13,578 nt of DNA from JAWXUD01 sp044432945 (GTDB taxonomy: Bacteria > Cyanobacteriota > Vampirovibrionia > Gastranaerophilales > Gastranaerophilaceae): the NCBI GenBank assembly GCA_044432945.1, contig JAWXUD010000038.1, positions 1 through 13,578 on the forward strand. The letters run 5' to 3'. Numbering within the stretch: position 1 is the first letter of the stretch; every line of letters begins with the position of its first letter. The position numbers were made by a program, and so were the translations under genes. The notes under the pieces were generated by a model that did not search any database, was not told the DNA's origin, and saw only the letters and a program-made list of their open reading frames with translations. Shown piece by piece: positions 1 to 6,915 of the stretch.

Positions 1-848
1 GTCGGTCTGCCAGTGAATGGATTAATAACCTGAAATGCCAATTTATGACCATCAGCAACAAGCACATCTCCCACCTCTATTTTTGAAATGTCTCTTGTAA
101 TATATTGCTCAACTTTATCTTTTAGAGCTTTTTCGCCCTCTCGAAGTAAAACCCATTTATCATAGTTAAATCTTTTAAAATGCATTGCATATCTTCGAAA
201 TGTTGGTGGAGATGGTATATTTTCGACTCCACGAGTTTTTAATAAATTAATTGTGAGTGTTATTGCTTTTCCCTCTAAAAACCTGTTGGGGTGCAATAAT
301 ATTTTTAAAAATACATCAATCATCTCATCTGTAAGTTTGGTTCGACACTCTAAAGCTGAACTGTATTTGTATTGTGGAACTAGCGATTGCCACGTTTTTC
401 TCTCTTCATATTGCTTTTGCCATCTTTTAATTGAGCCGATCGATGTTGAACCGATTGCTTGATAAACGTGTTTCATCAAATAACCTGTGTTGTACATTTC
501 AACGAATTTATTATCAGCTTGAGTTTTGTTTCTTTCTTTTTCTCTAAAATTTATCCACCCTGTTAATAGGTCAACTCTTGCTAGTGCAATCATTTTGGCG
601 GAGTCAGGATATTCTTCCTCTTTAATATTAATAGGAACTGGTGGTTGAAACTTCATCTCCTTTTTAATTATCTCTTGAATATCAGGTTCAAGACTTTCAA
701 GAAGTATTTCATACGTTTTACCACCTCGAACCATTGCTTCACGAGTAATGTATAATCCTTTATTAATGGCAAGTCGCAATCCCCTTGTTGATTTAAGACC
801 TTTAGCTTTTGCCACATCGTTTATATTTATATAGGTATTATTATCCAT
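1..848 (-). CDS. Mu-family (MuA-like) DDE transposase, N-terminal 282 residues, cut by window edge
   Basis: Open from an ATG at 848 through the left edge without a stop (282 codons seen). Residues about 5-60 (YININD...KAKGLKSTRG...GKTYEILLESL) look like the MuA-type winged-helix DNA-binding domain. A second helical region around 120-150 (HVYQAIGSTSIGSIKRWQ) resembles a further DNA-binding subdomain. The visible C-terminus, VGDVLVADGHKLAFQVINPF, matches the start of the Mu transposase catalytic core, with D266 as the likely first acidic residue (MuA D269). The remaining catalytic residues lie outside the window. The family cuts element ends and inserts them nearly at random. No good Shine-Dalgarno precedes 848; GTG at 854 is an in-frame alternative. 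The 520 bp behind the start is gene-free and repeat-rich, as expected for an element end. It could belong to a Mu-like prophage or to a simpler Mu-type transposon; which one cannot be told here. Confidence 0.85.
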   Translation of the reverse strand, partial: MDNNTYININDVAKAKGLKSTRGLRLAINKGLYITREAMVRGGKTYEILLESLEPDIQEIIKKEMKFQPPVPINIKEEEYPDSAKMIALARVDLLTGWINFREKERNKTQADNKFVEMYNTGYLMKHVYQAIGSTSIGSIKRWQKQYEERKTWQSLVPQYKYSSALECRTKLTDEMIDVFLKILLHPNRFLEGKAITLTINLLKTRGVENIPSPPTFRRYAMHFKRFNYDKWVLLREGEKALKDKVEQYITRDISKIEVGDVLVADGHKLAFQVINPFTGRP

Positions 849-1079
849 GTTCACACATTAGCTTGGGAGGTGGGAAATTGGAAGTTCAATTCCGAGATTG
901 TGTCGATACTGAATCAATTAAATTTTAATTTTTCGTTGCAGAAAATTTTACAAAAGAAATATGAGAAATCTGCATTTTTTTCTACAATTTAAAAAAATGA
1001 CCAGTAAAATTTCCAAACTGATGTCTTACATAGTCCGATATTTTTGCTTTAGTCTGACATTAATGCTTTTAACCATTGG

Positions 1080-1107
1080 CACTCGCCTTAAACTCGCAAG
1101 GGGAGTG
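1080..1107. repeat. Imperfect inverted repeat, hairpin-forming
   Basis: CACTCGCCTT at 1080-1089 faces AAGGGGAGTG at 1098-1107 (9 of 10 complementary) across an 8-nt loop. No T-tract follows on either strand, so it does not look like an intrinsic terminator. It lies inside the probable element end. Confidence 0.5.
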
Positions 1108-1177
1108 GGTTTAGTTAGTATTTTTACATCACAAGAGTGACATACAAAGTGCTTTTAAAGTGCTATTGTTTTTTTAG

Positions 1178-1200
1178 GGAATTAGTTTCAGACTAATTCC
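1178..1200. repeat. Perfect 9-bp hairpin
   Basis: GGAATTAGT (1178-1186) and ACTAATTCC (1192-1200) are perfect complements around a 5-nt loop. A T-rich run lies before it on the plus strand rather than after it, so it is not a canonical terminator for either direction. One CNGACTA motif overlaps its right arm. Confidence 0.55.
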
Positions 1201-1348
1201 GACTAAATGCAATCGGGGAAACCCCTATAAAGGCGGGGCAAAACAGAAATGGAAAAAATTTCGGACTATGGAAAAAATCGCACTTGCACTTTCGCTTTAC
1301 ACACAGAATCGAACCGTCGAAACCCTCGTCATCAGTGATGTTGAGGGC

Positions 1349-1370
1349 AAAAAAAATCCCTTTCGGGATA
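1349..1370 (-). terminator. Rho-independent terminator of tRNA-His
   Basis: Read on the minus strand, ATCCC-GAAA-GGGAT (1356-1369) forms a 5-bp stem with a stable tetraloop followed directly by a run of eight T. It starts 3 nt after the encoded CCA of the tRNA. Confidence 0.85.
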
Positions 1371-1371
1371 A

Positions 1372-1448
1372 TGGGGCGAGTGATGGGATTCGAACCCACG
1401 CATATCTGAACCACAATCAGAGGACTTAACCGCTTGTCGACACCCGCC
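1372..1448 (-). tRNA. tRNA-His (anticodon GUG)
   Basis: A 77-nt cloverleaf on the minus strand. The acceptor arm pairs GCGGGTG with CACTCGC. An extra 5' G (position -1, base 1448) faces C73, the hallmark of tRNA-His. The anticodon arm is TCTGA/TCAGA around loop TTGTGGT, giving anticodon GTG. The T-arm is GTGGG-TTCGAAT-CCCAT. The CCA end is encoded (1372-1374). A good promoter lies just upstream and a terminator just downstream, so it is a single-gene unit. The probable end of a Mu-like element lies within about 100 bp of its 3' side. Confidence 0.95.
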
Positions 1449-1465
1449 ATTTATTTCATTTCTTT

Positions 1466-1493
1466 ATAATATCATAAAATTTTTCTAAATCAA
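1466..1493 (-). promoter_or_regulatory. Promoter of tRNA-His
   Basis: On the minus strand, TTGATT (1488-1493), a 16-bp spacer ending in TGA, and TATTAT (1466-1471) form a sigma-70-type promoter with a likely start a few bases before the tRNA 5' end. Confidence 0.55.
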
Positions 1494-1526
1494 GCCTGGA
1501 TTTCTTTATTATTAATTCTAATTATT

Positions 1527-1565
1527 TATACAAAAAAAAGAACCCACTAACGTAAGTCCTTTTTC
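1527..1565 (-). terminator. Possible weak terminator after rpaB
   Basis: Downstream of rpaB on the minus strand a weak stem (ACT/AGT core with poorly matched flanks) precedes a run of eight T (plus-strand A at 1532-1539). The T-tract is clear but the stem is poor. Confidence 0.3.
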
Positions 1566-1587
1566 TTATCTTTATTTACAATTTTAA

Positions 1588-2340
1588 TTATGCAATACGC
1601 TGAAACATATAGCCTATTCCACGAGCTGTTAATATCAACTCTGGGTTTGTCGCATCAGCTTCCAATTTAGAACGTAATCTTGAAATATGAACGTCAACAA
1701 CCCTTGTATCAATTCTATGATCTGATGGGTATGCCCACACGTGTTGCAAGATTTCGTTTCTTGAAAATGCTTGACCTGAATTATTAACCAACAATTCCAA
1801 CAAACTAAACTCCATGCCAGTCAAACGAATGCGTTCATTTTTTCTATATACTTGACGGCGTGCAGTATCGATTTTTATTTGACCAGTTGTAATAACATTT
1901 TTAGTCAATTTGCCACCAGCTGGAGCAAACATTTCTCTATTATTAGTACGTCTCAAAACGGCTTTTACACGTGCTTCCAACTCTTTTGGACTAAATGGCT
2001 TAACGACATAATCATCAGCACCTAATTCCAAGCCTGTAATTCTTTCAGAAACATCACCCAACGCTGTCAAGATAATGATAGGCACATCTGATGTACGTCT
2101 AATTTCTCTAGTTACACCATAACCATCAACCTTCGGCATCATTACGTCCAAGACTACCAAATCAGGATTATGTTTGTTGAACAATGCGATTGCTTCTTCT
2201 CCGTCTTGAGCAATAAACACATCATATCCAACCATTTTCAAACGAGTTTCTAATATTCGTCTAATACTTGCTTCATCGTCAGCCAATAAAATTCGTTGGC
2301 GATCTTCTACCTCATTAGGCAATTCAGAATTTTCAGTCAT
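1588..2340 (-). CDS. rpaB: OmpR/PhoB-family response regulator, RpaB-like
   Basis: A 250-residue two-domain regulator. The receiver domain (about 15-132) has the acidic pair D21/D22, phosphoacceptor D65 in VVLDVMMPK, T92 and K114 (VVKPFSPKE). The winged-helix DNA-binding domain (about 150-248) ends in RVVDVHISRLRSKLEAD and PELILTARGIGYMFQRI. These blocks, and DDEASIRRILETRL near the start, closely match cyanobacterial RpaB, which with histidine kinase Hik33/NblS controls stress and light-response genes. This is the best lineage marker in the window. No kinase gene is adjacent. The ATG is preceded by AAGGAAAAG at good spacing. Promoter-like hexamers TTGTCA and TAGATT lie upstream. In a non-photosynthetic relative the regulon must differ from the photosynthetic one; its target genes cannot be read here. 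Confidence 0.9.
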   Translation of the reverse strand: MTENSELPNEVEDRQRILLADDEASIRRILETRLKMVGYDVFIAQDGEEAIALFNKHNPDLVVLDVMMPKVDGYGVTREIRRTSDVPIIILTALGDVSERITGLELGADDYVVKPFSPKELEARVKAVLRRTNNREMFAPAGGKLTKNVITTGQIKIDTARRQVYRKNERIRLTGMEFSLLELLVNNSGQAFSRNEILQHVWAYPSDHRIDTRVVDVHISRLRSKLEADATNPELILTARGIGYMFQRIA

Positions 2341-2362
2341 AGTCTTTTCCTTAATAATTTAA

Positions 2363-2392
2363 AATCTAACACTTTTGTTACAAACTTGACAA
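2363..2392 (-). promoter_or_regulatory. Promoter of rpaB
   Basis: On the minus strand TTGTCA (2387-2392) and TAGATT (2363-2368) are separated by 18 bp. A GTTACAAA/TTGACAAA-type direct repeat (plus strand 2377-2393) overlaps the -35 and faintly resembles the cyanobacterial HLR1 box bound by RpaB, but its period is 9 rather than 10. Confidence 0.45.
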
Positions 2393-2450
2393 ATATTAAC
2401 TTATTTATATTTATTTTAACATTTGTAATAATATATTAAAATAACTTTAC

Positions 2451-2471
2451 AAAAAAAGCAAGTACTTTTTT
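2451..2471 (-). terminator. Possible terminator after kdsB
   Basis: On the minus strand an A6G/CT6 stem around TACTTG runs straight into a T7 tract. The stem is almost entirely A-T, so its strength is doubtful. Confidence 0.3.
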
Positions 2472-2484
2472 ATAAAAAACCAAA

Positions 2485-3222
2485 CTAATTTTTATTTTTT
2501 TCTATAATTGAACGGAATTTCTCTAAATCTTCTGTCGTATCTATCCCAACAGGGACAAAATCCACTACAGAAACCTTAATCTTCAAGCCATTCTCCAATG
2601 CTCTCAACTGCTCTAAGCTTTCTGATAATTCAAGCTGTGACTGTGCTAGTGATGACATTTTAATTAATGCTTCACGTTTATAACCATAAATACCTAAATG
2701 TGCATAAAACTTCGCACACCCCAGATTTCTCTCAAAAGGAATCTTTGAACGTGAAAAATATAAGGCATAATTATTTTTATCAATTACACATTTTACTAAA
2801 TTAGGATTACTCAAATCACCCTCATCAGAAATAACACGAATTAGTGTTGAAATGTCTGCCAAATCATCTTCTTGAACGTTTCTTATAACATCATCAATGC
2901 TTTCCGATTTTATCAAAGGCTCATCACCTTGCAAATTCACAATAAAAGATATTTCTGGGTGGCGATTCACAACTTCTAGAATTCTATCGCTTCCACACTG
3001 ATGCTCTGATGATGTCATCTCAACATCTCCGCCAAACTCTTTTACAGCATCAAATATTCGCTCATCATCCGTTGCCACTATGATAATATCGGCCAATTTA
3101 CAAGCCTGTGCTTTTTCATAAACCCATTGAATAATAGGCTTACCCGCAACTATCAATAAAGGCTTCCCTTCCAATCTTGAAGACCCATAACGTGCTGGAA
3201 TTATTACTGCAGTTTTTGACAT
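2485..3222 (-). CDS. kdsB: 3-deoxy-manno-octulosonate cytidylyltransferase (CMP-Kdo synthetase)
   Basis: At 245 residues this has the usual family length. KdsB activates Kdo with CTP to give CMP-Kdo, the donor for the inner core of lipopolysaccharide; it acts in the cytoplasm. Visible signatures are the nucleotide-binding start IPARYGSSRLEGKPL (9-22), the metal-binding QGDEP (98-102), SRSKIPF (157-163), HLGIYGY (175-181), LSESLEQLRALENG (199-212) and VGIDTTEDLEKF near the end (usually GVDTPEDL). A GAGGAAA Shine-Dalgarno lies 8 nt before the ATG. It starts 25 bp after prmA and is probably the last gene of the accD-accA-prmA-kdsB transcript. Its presence argues for a Kdo-containing outer membrane, though the other Kdo genes are not in this window. 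Confidence 0.95.
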   Translation of the reverse strand: MSKTAVIIPARYGSSRLEGKPLLIVAGKPIIQWVYEKAQACKLADIIIVATDDERIFDAVKEFGGDVEMTSSEHQCGSDRILEVVNRHPEISFIVNLQGDEPLIKSESIDDVIRNVQEDDLADISTLIRVISDEGDLSNPNLVKCVIDKNNYALYFSRSKIPFERNLGCAKFYAHLGIYGYKREALIKMSSLAQSQLELSESLEQLRALENGLKIKVSVVDFVPVGIDTTEDLEKFRSIIEKNKN

Positions 3223-3247
3223 AAATTTTCCTCATATAAATTTGTAA

Positions 3248-4138
3248 TTATTTTTTAACGACTAATGCGACCCATTGATCTTGATGCATTTCTTCAACTA
3301 AAGTAAGTCCGTATTTTTCAATAGCCTCAAGGACAACTAGTTTTTTTTCATCTAAAATCCCGCTCAAAACCATAATTGCTTTCTCATTCATCAAACCTTT
3401 TAAATCGCCCATAATCTCTGCCAATACATTATGCAAAATATTCGCAAGAATAAAGTCGAATTTCTCAACGATTTTATCAGCAGTATTTAATTCGAAATCA
3501 CATTTAACATCATTTTTAAACGCATTATCTCTAGCTACTTCAATTACTGTTTCATCATTATCACAGCCATATGCAGATTTTGCACCCAGTTTTTTAGCAC
3601 AAATCGCCAAAATACCAGACCCCATACCAATATCAGCAACTGTAGATGAAGGCATCATATATTTTTCACAAGCCTTCATGCAGAGTTGAGTTGTATGGTG
3701 CGTTCCAGTCCCAAAAGCACAACCTGGTTCTAACTTTATAACAACCTCATCAGCCTTTGATGAATACTCTATCCAATCAGGGACAACGACAATACGCTCA
3801 CTAACATGAGTTACGTCCCATTTTTCTTTCCACTTTTTTGACCAATCCTGATTTTCTTTTGTTTCTAATAAACAATCCCAGCTACCTAGTTCATCGTCAC
3901 CAAGCCCACGTGATTTTAACAAATTACGCTGTTCCTGTACACGCTCCACAATATCTGAAGAGATTGAACGTAAAAACACCTTCAAAACGCCCTCTGTCGT
4001 AGATGTCATATCCAAATCATCATAAGTTTCTTCTGCTAAAACAACACCTTCACAATCAAATTCTTCAAAGCAAATTTCAGAAACTAAATCAGAAATTTCA
4101 GGATTAATTTTTATTTGTAATTCAAAGTAATTATCCAT
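3248..4138 (-). CDS. prmA: Ribosomal protein L11 methyltransferase
   Basis: A 296-residue protein of normal PrmA length. PrmA uses S-adenosylmethionine to trimethylate amino groups of ribosomal protein L11. The N-terminal substrate-recognition domain (about 1-60, YFELQIKI...) is followed by the linker block DWSKKWKEKW (98-107), FGTGTHHTT (142-150, family signature), the SAM-binding motif I ADIGMGSGIL (168-177), GCDND (191-195) and the NILHN block (233-237, usually NILA). The start ATG shares its A with the accA stop (TAATG), so translation is probably coupled to accA; no independent Shine-Dalgarno is evident. kdsB follows after 25 bp. Confidence 0.95.
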   Translation of the reverse strand: MDNYFELQIKINPEISDLVSEICFEEFDCEGVVLAEETYDDLDMTSTTEGVLKVFLRSISSDIVERVQEQRNLLKSRGLGDDELGSWDCLLETKENQDWSKKWKEKWDVTHVSERIVVVPDWIEYSSKADEVVIKLEPGCAFGTGTHHTTQLCMKACEKYMMPSSTVADIGMGSGILAICAKKLGAKSAYGCDNDETVIEVARDNAFKNDVKCDFELNTADKIVEKFDFILANILHNVLAEIMGDLKGLMNEKAIMVLSGILDEKKLVVLEAIEKYGLTLVEEMHQDQWVALVVKK

Positions 4139-5091
4139 TATTCTAAAAATGCACCCATTTTACGGAATTTATTATATCTTTGGTTTTTCATTTCCTCTTT
4201 AGATAATTTTGACAATTCCTCGATACTCTCTAAGATAGTTGTTTTCATGTTTGCAGAAACCAATTTATAATCCAGATGAGCGCCACCAGTTGGCTCTTTA
4301 ATATCACCATCAATAATATCAAATTTCATTAAATCCTTAGCCGTAATTTTTAGAGCTTCAGCAGCTTCTGAAGCCTTTGTTGCATCACGCCAAAGAATAG
4401 AAGCACAGCCTTCTGGAGATATAACTGTATAATAGGCATGTTCTAGTAAATAGACTTTATTCGCCACTGCCAAACCTAAAGCACCACCCGAGCAACCCTC
4501 ACCCGTAATGATGGCTATAACTGGAACTTCCAAACGAGCCATATCACGAAGGTTAACTGCAATTGCACCACCTTGGTTTGTTTCTTCCGCACTAATTCCT
4601 GGATAAGCTCCTGGAGTGTCAATTAGAGTAACAATAGGTAAATTAAATTTATTAGCATGATTGAACAGTCTCAACGCTTTGCGATATCCTTGAGGCTGTG
4701 GCATACCAAAATTATACTCAAGATTTTCTTTCGTAGATTTACCTTTCATAGTACCAATAATCATAACTGGCTTACCATCTATTTTTGCCAAACCACCGAT
4801 TATAGCACGATCGTCCATACCCTCATGATCACCGTGAAGCTCTATGAAATCGTCACAAATGTTATCTATATAATCTAGAAAATTAGGACGTTCTGGGTGT
4901 CTTGCTATCTGCAACTTCTGACAAGGTTTTAAGTTTCCGTATAAATCAACACGATAATCCTGTGCCTGTTTTTCAAATGTATTAATTTCTTTGCTTAAAT
5001 CCATGCCTGACTCCAAACTTATTTTTTTTAATTCTTCAATTTTACCTTGTATTTCTACTATTGGTTTTTCAAAATCTAAAACTACTGCCAT
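4138..5091 (-). CDS. accA: Acetyl-CoA carboxylase carboxyltransferase subunit alpha
   Basis: A 317-residue AccA. With AccD it forms the alpha2beta2 carboxyltransferase that moves the carboxyl group from carboxybiotin to acetyl-CoA, giving malonyl-CoA, the committed step of fatty-acid synthesis. Signatures include ARHPERPNFLDYI (63-75), LHGDHEGMDDRAIIGG (85-100), IDTPGAYPG (157-165) and SPEGCASILWRDA (225-237). The usual GEGGSGGAL oxyanion segment reads GEGCSGGAL (197-205), with Cys at residue 200 in place of Gly; this is a small oddity but the rest is intact. A Shine-Dalgarno (AGAGGT) precedes the ATG. It follows accD by 31 bp and overlaps prmA by one base, so accD-accA-prmA are almost certainly cotranscribed. 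Confidence 0.96.
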   Translation of the reverse strand: MAVVLDFEKPIVEIQGKIEELKKISLESGMDLSKEINTFEKQAQDYRVDLYGNLKPCQKLQIARHPERPNFLDYIDNICDDFIELHGDHEGMDDRAIIGGLAKIDGKPVMIIGTMKGKSTKENLEYNFGMPQPQGYRKALRLFNHANKFNLPIVTLIDTPGAYPGISAEETNQGGAIAVNLRDMARLEVPVIAIITGEGCSGGALGLAVANKVYLLEHAYYTVISPEGCASILWRDATKASEAAEALKITAKDLMKFDIIDGDIKEPTGGAHLDYKLVSANMKTTILESIEELSKLSKEEMKNQRYNKFRKMGAFLE

Positions 5092-5122
5092 TTTTACCTC
5101 TTATCTGACTTCTAAAATTTCC

Positions 5123-5989
5123 TTACGCTTTATGCATATCCAATATTTTTGCTATTTTACTTTTCAACTCACCCCTAGCTGCAACCACGTCAACCTGACC
5201 GTATTTCATCAAATATTCTGCAGTTTGAAAGTCTGAAGGAAGCTTCTGCCTAATAGTCTGCTCAATAACCCTGCGACCTGCAAAACCGATACGAGCGCCC
5301 TGCTCTGCGATAATAATATCACCTAACATACCAAAACTTGCCGTAACCCCACCAAAGGTCGGTTCTGTCAACAAATTCAAATATAACAATCCTGCATCAC
5401 CTAAACGAGCAATGGCACAAGAAGTTTTCGCCATTTGCATTAAACTTAATGCACTTTCTTGCATTCTTGCTCCACCAGAAGAAGTTATAACTAAAACAGG
5501 CAATCTTAATTCAATAGCTTTTTCAATAATACGAGTGATTTTCTCACCAACGACACTTCCCATAGAACCGCCCATATAATCAAAATCCATGACAGCTACC
5601 GCAATTTTGTTACTCTCAATAGATGCCAAACCTGTAATTACTGCGTCATCTAAGCCTGTTTTCTTATTAGCCTTAATCAATCTATCCTTATATGCTTCAG
5701 TATCCACAAACTCTAAAGGGTCAGTTGGGCGGACATTTGCAAACATTTCTTCAAAAGAATTTTCGTCAAACAATTGAGAAATTCTTTTTTTAGCATTTAT
5801 TCTAAAGTGATAACTGCATACAGGACAGACCATTGAATTATTTTCTAAATCATCTTTCAAAAGATGTGCGTCACAATGTACACATTTAATCCACAAATCT
5901 GGATCAACATCAATTTCAACTTTTGCCTCTAACTCACGGCGAGTAATTTGTGCCTGTTTACGTTTTTCAAACCAATCTTGAACTGTCAT
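5123..5989 (-). CDS. accD: Acetyl-CoA carboxylase carboxyltransferase subunit beta
   Basis: A 288-residue AccD, partner of AccA. The N-terminal zinc ribbon is intact: C36-x2-C39 (CVHC) and C55-x2-C58 (CPVC). The crotonase-fold body has TGLASI, DFDYMGGSMGSVVGEKI (135-151), SGGARMQE (171-178) and GFAGRRVIEQTIRQKLP (235-251), all typical. It is the first gene of the operon accD-accA-prmA-kdsB. A Shine-Dalgarno-like AGGGAT precedes the ATG, and a well-formed promoter lies 36-64 bp upstream. In many bacteria accA and accD are unlinked, while here they are adjacent, which should help balanced expression. Confidence 0.96.
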   Translation of the reverse strand: MTVQDWFEKRKQAQITRRELEAKVEIDVDPDLWIKCVHCDAHLLKDDLENNSMVCPVCSYHFRINAKKRISQLFDENSFEEMFANVRPTDPLEFVDTEAYKDRLIKANKKTGLDDAVITGLASIESNKIAVAVMDFDYMGGSMGSVVGEKITRIIEKAIELRLPVLVITSSGGARMQESALSLMQMAKTSCAIARLGDAGLLYLNLLTEPTFGGVTASFGMLGDIIIAEQGARIGFAGRRVIEQTIRQKLPSDFQTAEYLMKYGQVDVVAARGELKSKIAKILDMHKA

Positions 5990-6024
5990 ATATATATCCC
6001 TATAAAAATAATTTTCTATCTATC

Positions 6025-6053
6025 ATTCTATATCAAATAATTATTGAATGCAA
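6025..6053 (-). promoter_or_regulatory. Promoter of the accD-accA-prmA-kdsB operon
   Basis: On the minus strand TTGCAT (6048-6053), 17 bp, TAGAAT (6025-6030). It sits between the matrixin stop and the accD start, giving a leader of about 30 nt that contains the accD Shine-Dalgarno. Confidence 0.6.
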
Positions 6054-6065
6054 TTTTTGAAACAA

Positions 6066-6839
6066 TTATTTAGGTTTATTGAAAAATTTCTTAACATCAG
6101 GTGAAATTTGAACGTTCTGTAAAGCCAAATGATATTTCCTCAAATGCCCGATAGCTTCTGCTTCATCGAGTAAATCACGAGTCGGTAAATGAATAGATTT
6201 TCTAACCTTTTCAAACTCAGTAGGATTTTTTTTATCCATATATTTTGAAATAATTTCGTCAATATCGACTCCACCGACTCCATATTTAGAAGAGATTTCG
6301 GAAACAGTCGCCCCCTGAGCCAACGAATAAAGCCAATTAACTGTTAACGCATCACCATCAGAAATATTTAAAACACCTTTCATATGTGGCGTATACATTA
6401 TATCTTCTTTATAAGGACTATGCCCCAAACCAATAGCATGACCGATTTCGTGTAAAATCGTATGATAAACCTCACCTTCGTCCATATAGTCTGAATGAAT
6501 AGCACCATCAGTCAAACCAATGGCAACTTCTGCCCCATAAAGCCTATTCGCACCATCAAATGAAAAATAACAATGACCTAAAGCTTTTCTCTCAACCCTT
6601 TTCCATTCGACATTAACATTAGACTCTAGCAAACTACCGACAACCTGAAACGAAACACGCCCCCTCGTTGCACTTTGCCAAGCATCAAGTGCTTTTTTCA
6701 CCAATTGATGATACTTTGCACCCTGCCCCTGCTTTGAATAAAAATTCATAGGGGCAATATAAACCTTCAATGGCATAAAAGTCCATCTTAAAATTTTCCC
6801 GTTTTTTAAAGATTCCGATACATATGTGTGCTTTTTCAT
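6066..6839 (-). CDS. Matrixin-type zinc metalloprotease
   Basis: A 257-residue protein from the chosen start. The zinc site HEIGHAIGLGH is complete (three His and the catalytic Glu), followed by IMYTP as the Met-turn, both defining the metzincin/matrixin fold. The upstream segment KVYIAP...VKKALDAWQSATRGRVSFQVV matches the start of the catalytic domain. The C-terminal 80 residues are helical and charged, without a recognised domain. I see no signal peptide and no membrane helix, unusual for a protease family that normally works outside the cell. An in-frame ATG at 6863 would add eight residues, but a promoter-like TTGTCT-17-TACAAT overlaps those codons, so ATG 6839 is preferred, possibly on a leaderless mRNA. 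It is divergent from ybaB and 76 bp upstream of accD. Substrate unknown. Confidence 0.85.
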   Translation of the reverse strand: MKKHTYVSESLKNGKILRWTFMPLKVYIAPMNFYSKQGQGAKYHQLVKKALDAWQSATRGRVSFQVVGSLLESNVNVEWKRVERKALGHCYFSFDGANRLYGAEVAIGLTDGAIHSDYMDEGEVYHTILHEIGHAIGLGHSPYKEDIMYTPHMKGVLNISDGDALTVNWLYSLAQGATVSEISSKYGVGGVDIDEIISKYMDKKNPTEFEKVRKSIHLPTRDLLDEAEAIGHLRKYHLALQNVQISPDVKKFFNKPK

Positions 6840-6845
6840 ATTTTC

Positions 6846-6874
6846 ATTGTATAATAAAATCATGGAAAAGACAA
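6846..6874 (-). promoter_or_regulatory. Promoter of the matrixin gene
   Basis: On the minus strand TTGTCT (6869-6874), 17 bp, TACAAT (6846-6851). The -10 ends 6 nt before ATG 6839, which would put the transcription start at or next to the start codon. On the plus strand a TATAAT (6850-6855) overlaps it and may serve ybaB, though its -35 is poor. Confidence 0.5.
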
Positions 6875-6915
6875 TTTTTCACAAAGGATATGGGATATTA
6901 TAAGGAGAATTAAAC

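Larger units (their letters stand above)
1029..1270. repeat. Inverted repeat of 17 bp (16/17) plus array of five CNGACTA motifs
   Basis: Positions 1029-1045 and 1254-1270 are inverted copies matching at 16 of 17 bases (AAAAATATCGGACTATG on the minus strand, AAAAATTTCGGACTATG on the plus). Within and around them the heptamer CNGACTA occurs on the minus strand at 1031-1037 and 1050-1056, and on the plus strand at 1189-1195, 1199-1205 and 1262-1268. The two minus-strand copies belong to a 17-bp direct repeat (13/17, starting at 1031 and 1050, 19 bp apart). Likely role, by inference: binding sites for the adjacent Mu-like transposase or its regulator. Confidence 0.55.
849..1345. other. Gene-free, repeat-rich stretch: probable end of the transposable element
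   Basis: No credible gene on either strand between the transposase start and the tRNA-His terminator. It holds an imperfect hairpin near 870-893, a TGCAGA/TCTGCA inverted pair near 938-973, a 9/10 inverted repeat at 1080-1107, a perfect 9-bp stem at 1178-1200, five CNGACTA motifs between 1031 and 1268, and a CCCTC/GAGGG hairpin near 1323-1346. Mu-type elements carry several transposase-binding sites in both orientations inside their ends, so this organisation suits a terminus. The exact border is not visible. A TG-starting candidate on the minus strand (TGTGTGTAAAGCG, first base at 1305) is one option. Without the other end or an uninterrupted site this remains inference. Confidence 0.5.

Noticed and set aside
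253..462. Plus-strand open frame opposite the transposase
   Set aside because: It is the reverse of a well-supported coding frame and has no family signature; other opposite-strand frames in kdsB, accA, accD, hydG and mnmA were dismissed for the same reason.
1029..1270. A 242-bp MITE bounded by the 17-bp inverted repeat
   Set aside because: I see no target duplication next to the two arms, and extra motif copies inside fit binding sites better than a MITE.
1300..1318. GGTTCGATTC on the minus strand resembling a tRNA T-arm, possibly a tRNA fragment or attachment site
   Set aside because: The flanking five bases on each side do not pair, and no acceptor stem or CCA can be built around it.
1193..1450. 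An 85-codon minus-strand open frame covering the tRNA-His gene and the region beyond
   Set aside because: Its first third is the tRNA gene read as codons, then it passes through the terminator; it has no Shine-Dalgarno or recognisable domain.
6250..6340. LysM-like segment in the matrixin C-terminal part (GATVSEISSKYGV)
   Set aside because: Only a short resemblance; the rest of a LysM domain is missing.
6840..6863. ATG at 6863 as start of the matrixin gene
   Set aside because: A good -35/-10 pair overlaps these codons and there is no Shine-Dalgarno; the eight extra residues add no family feature. It cannot be fully excluded.
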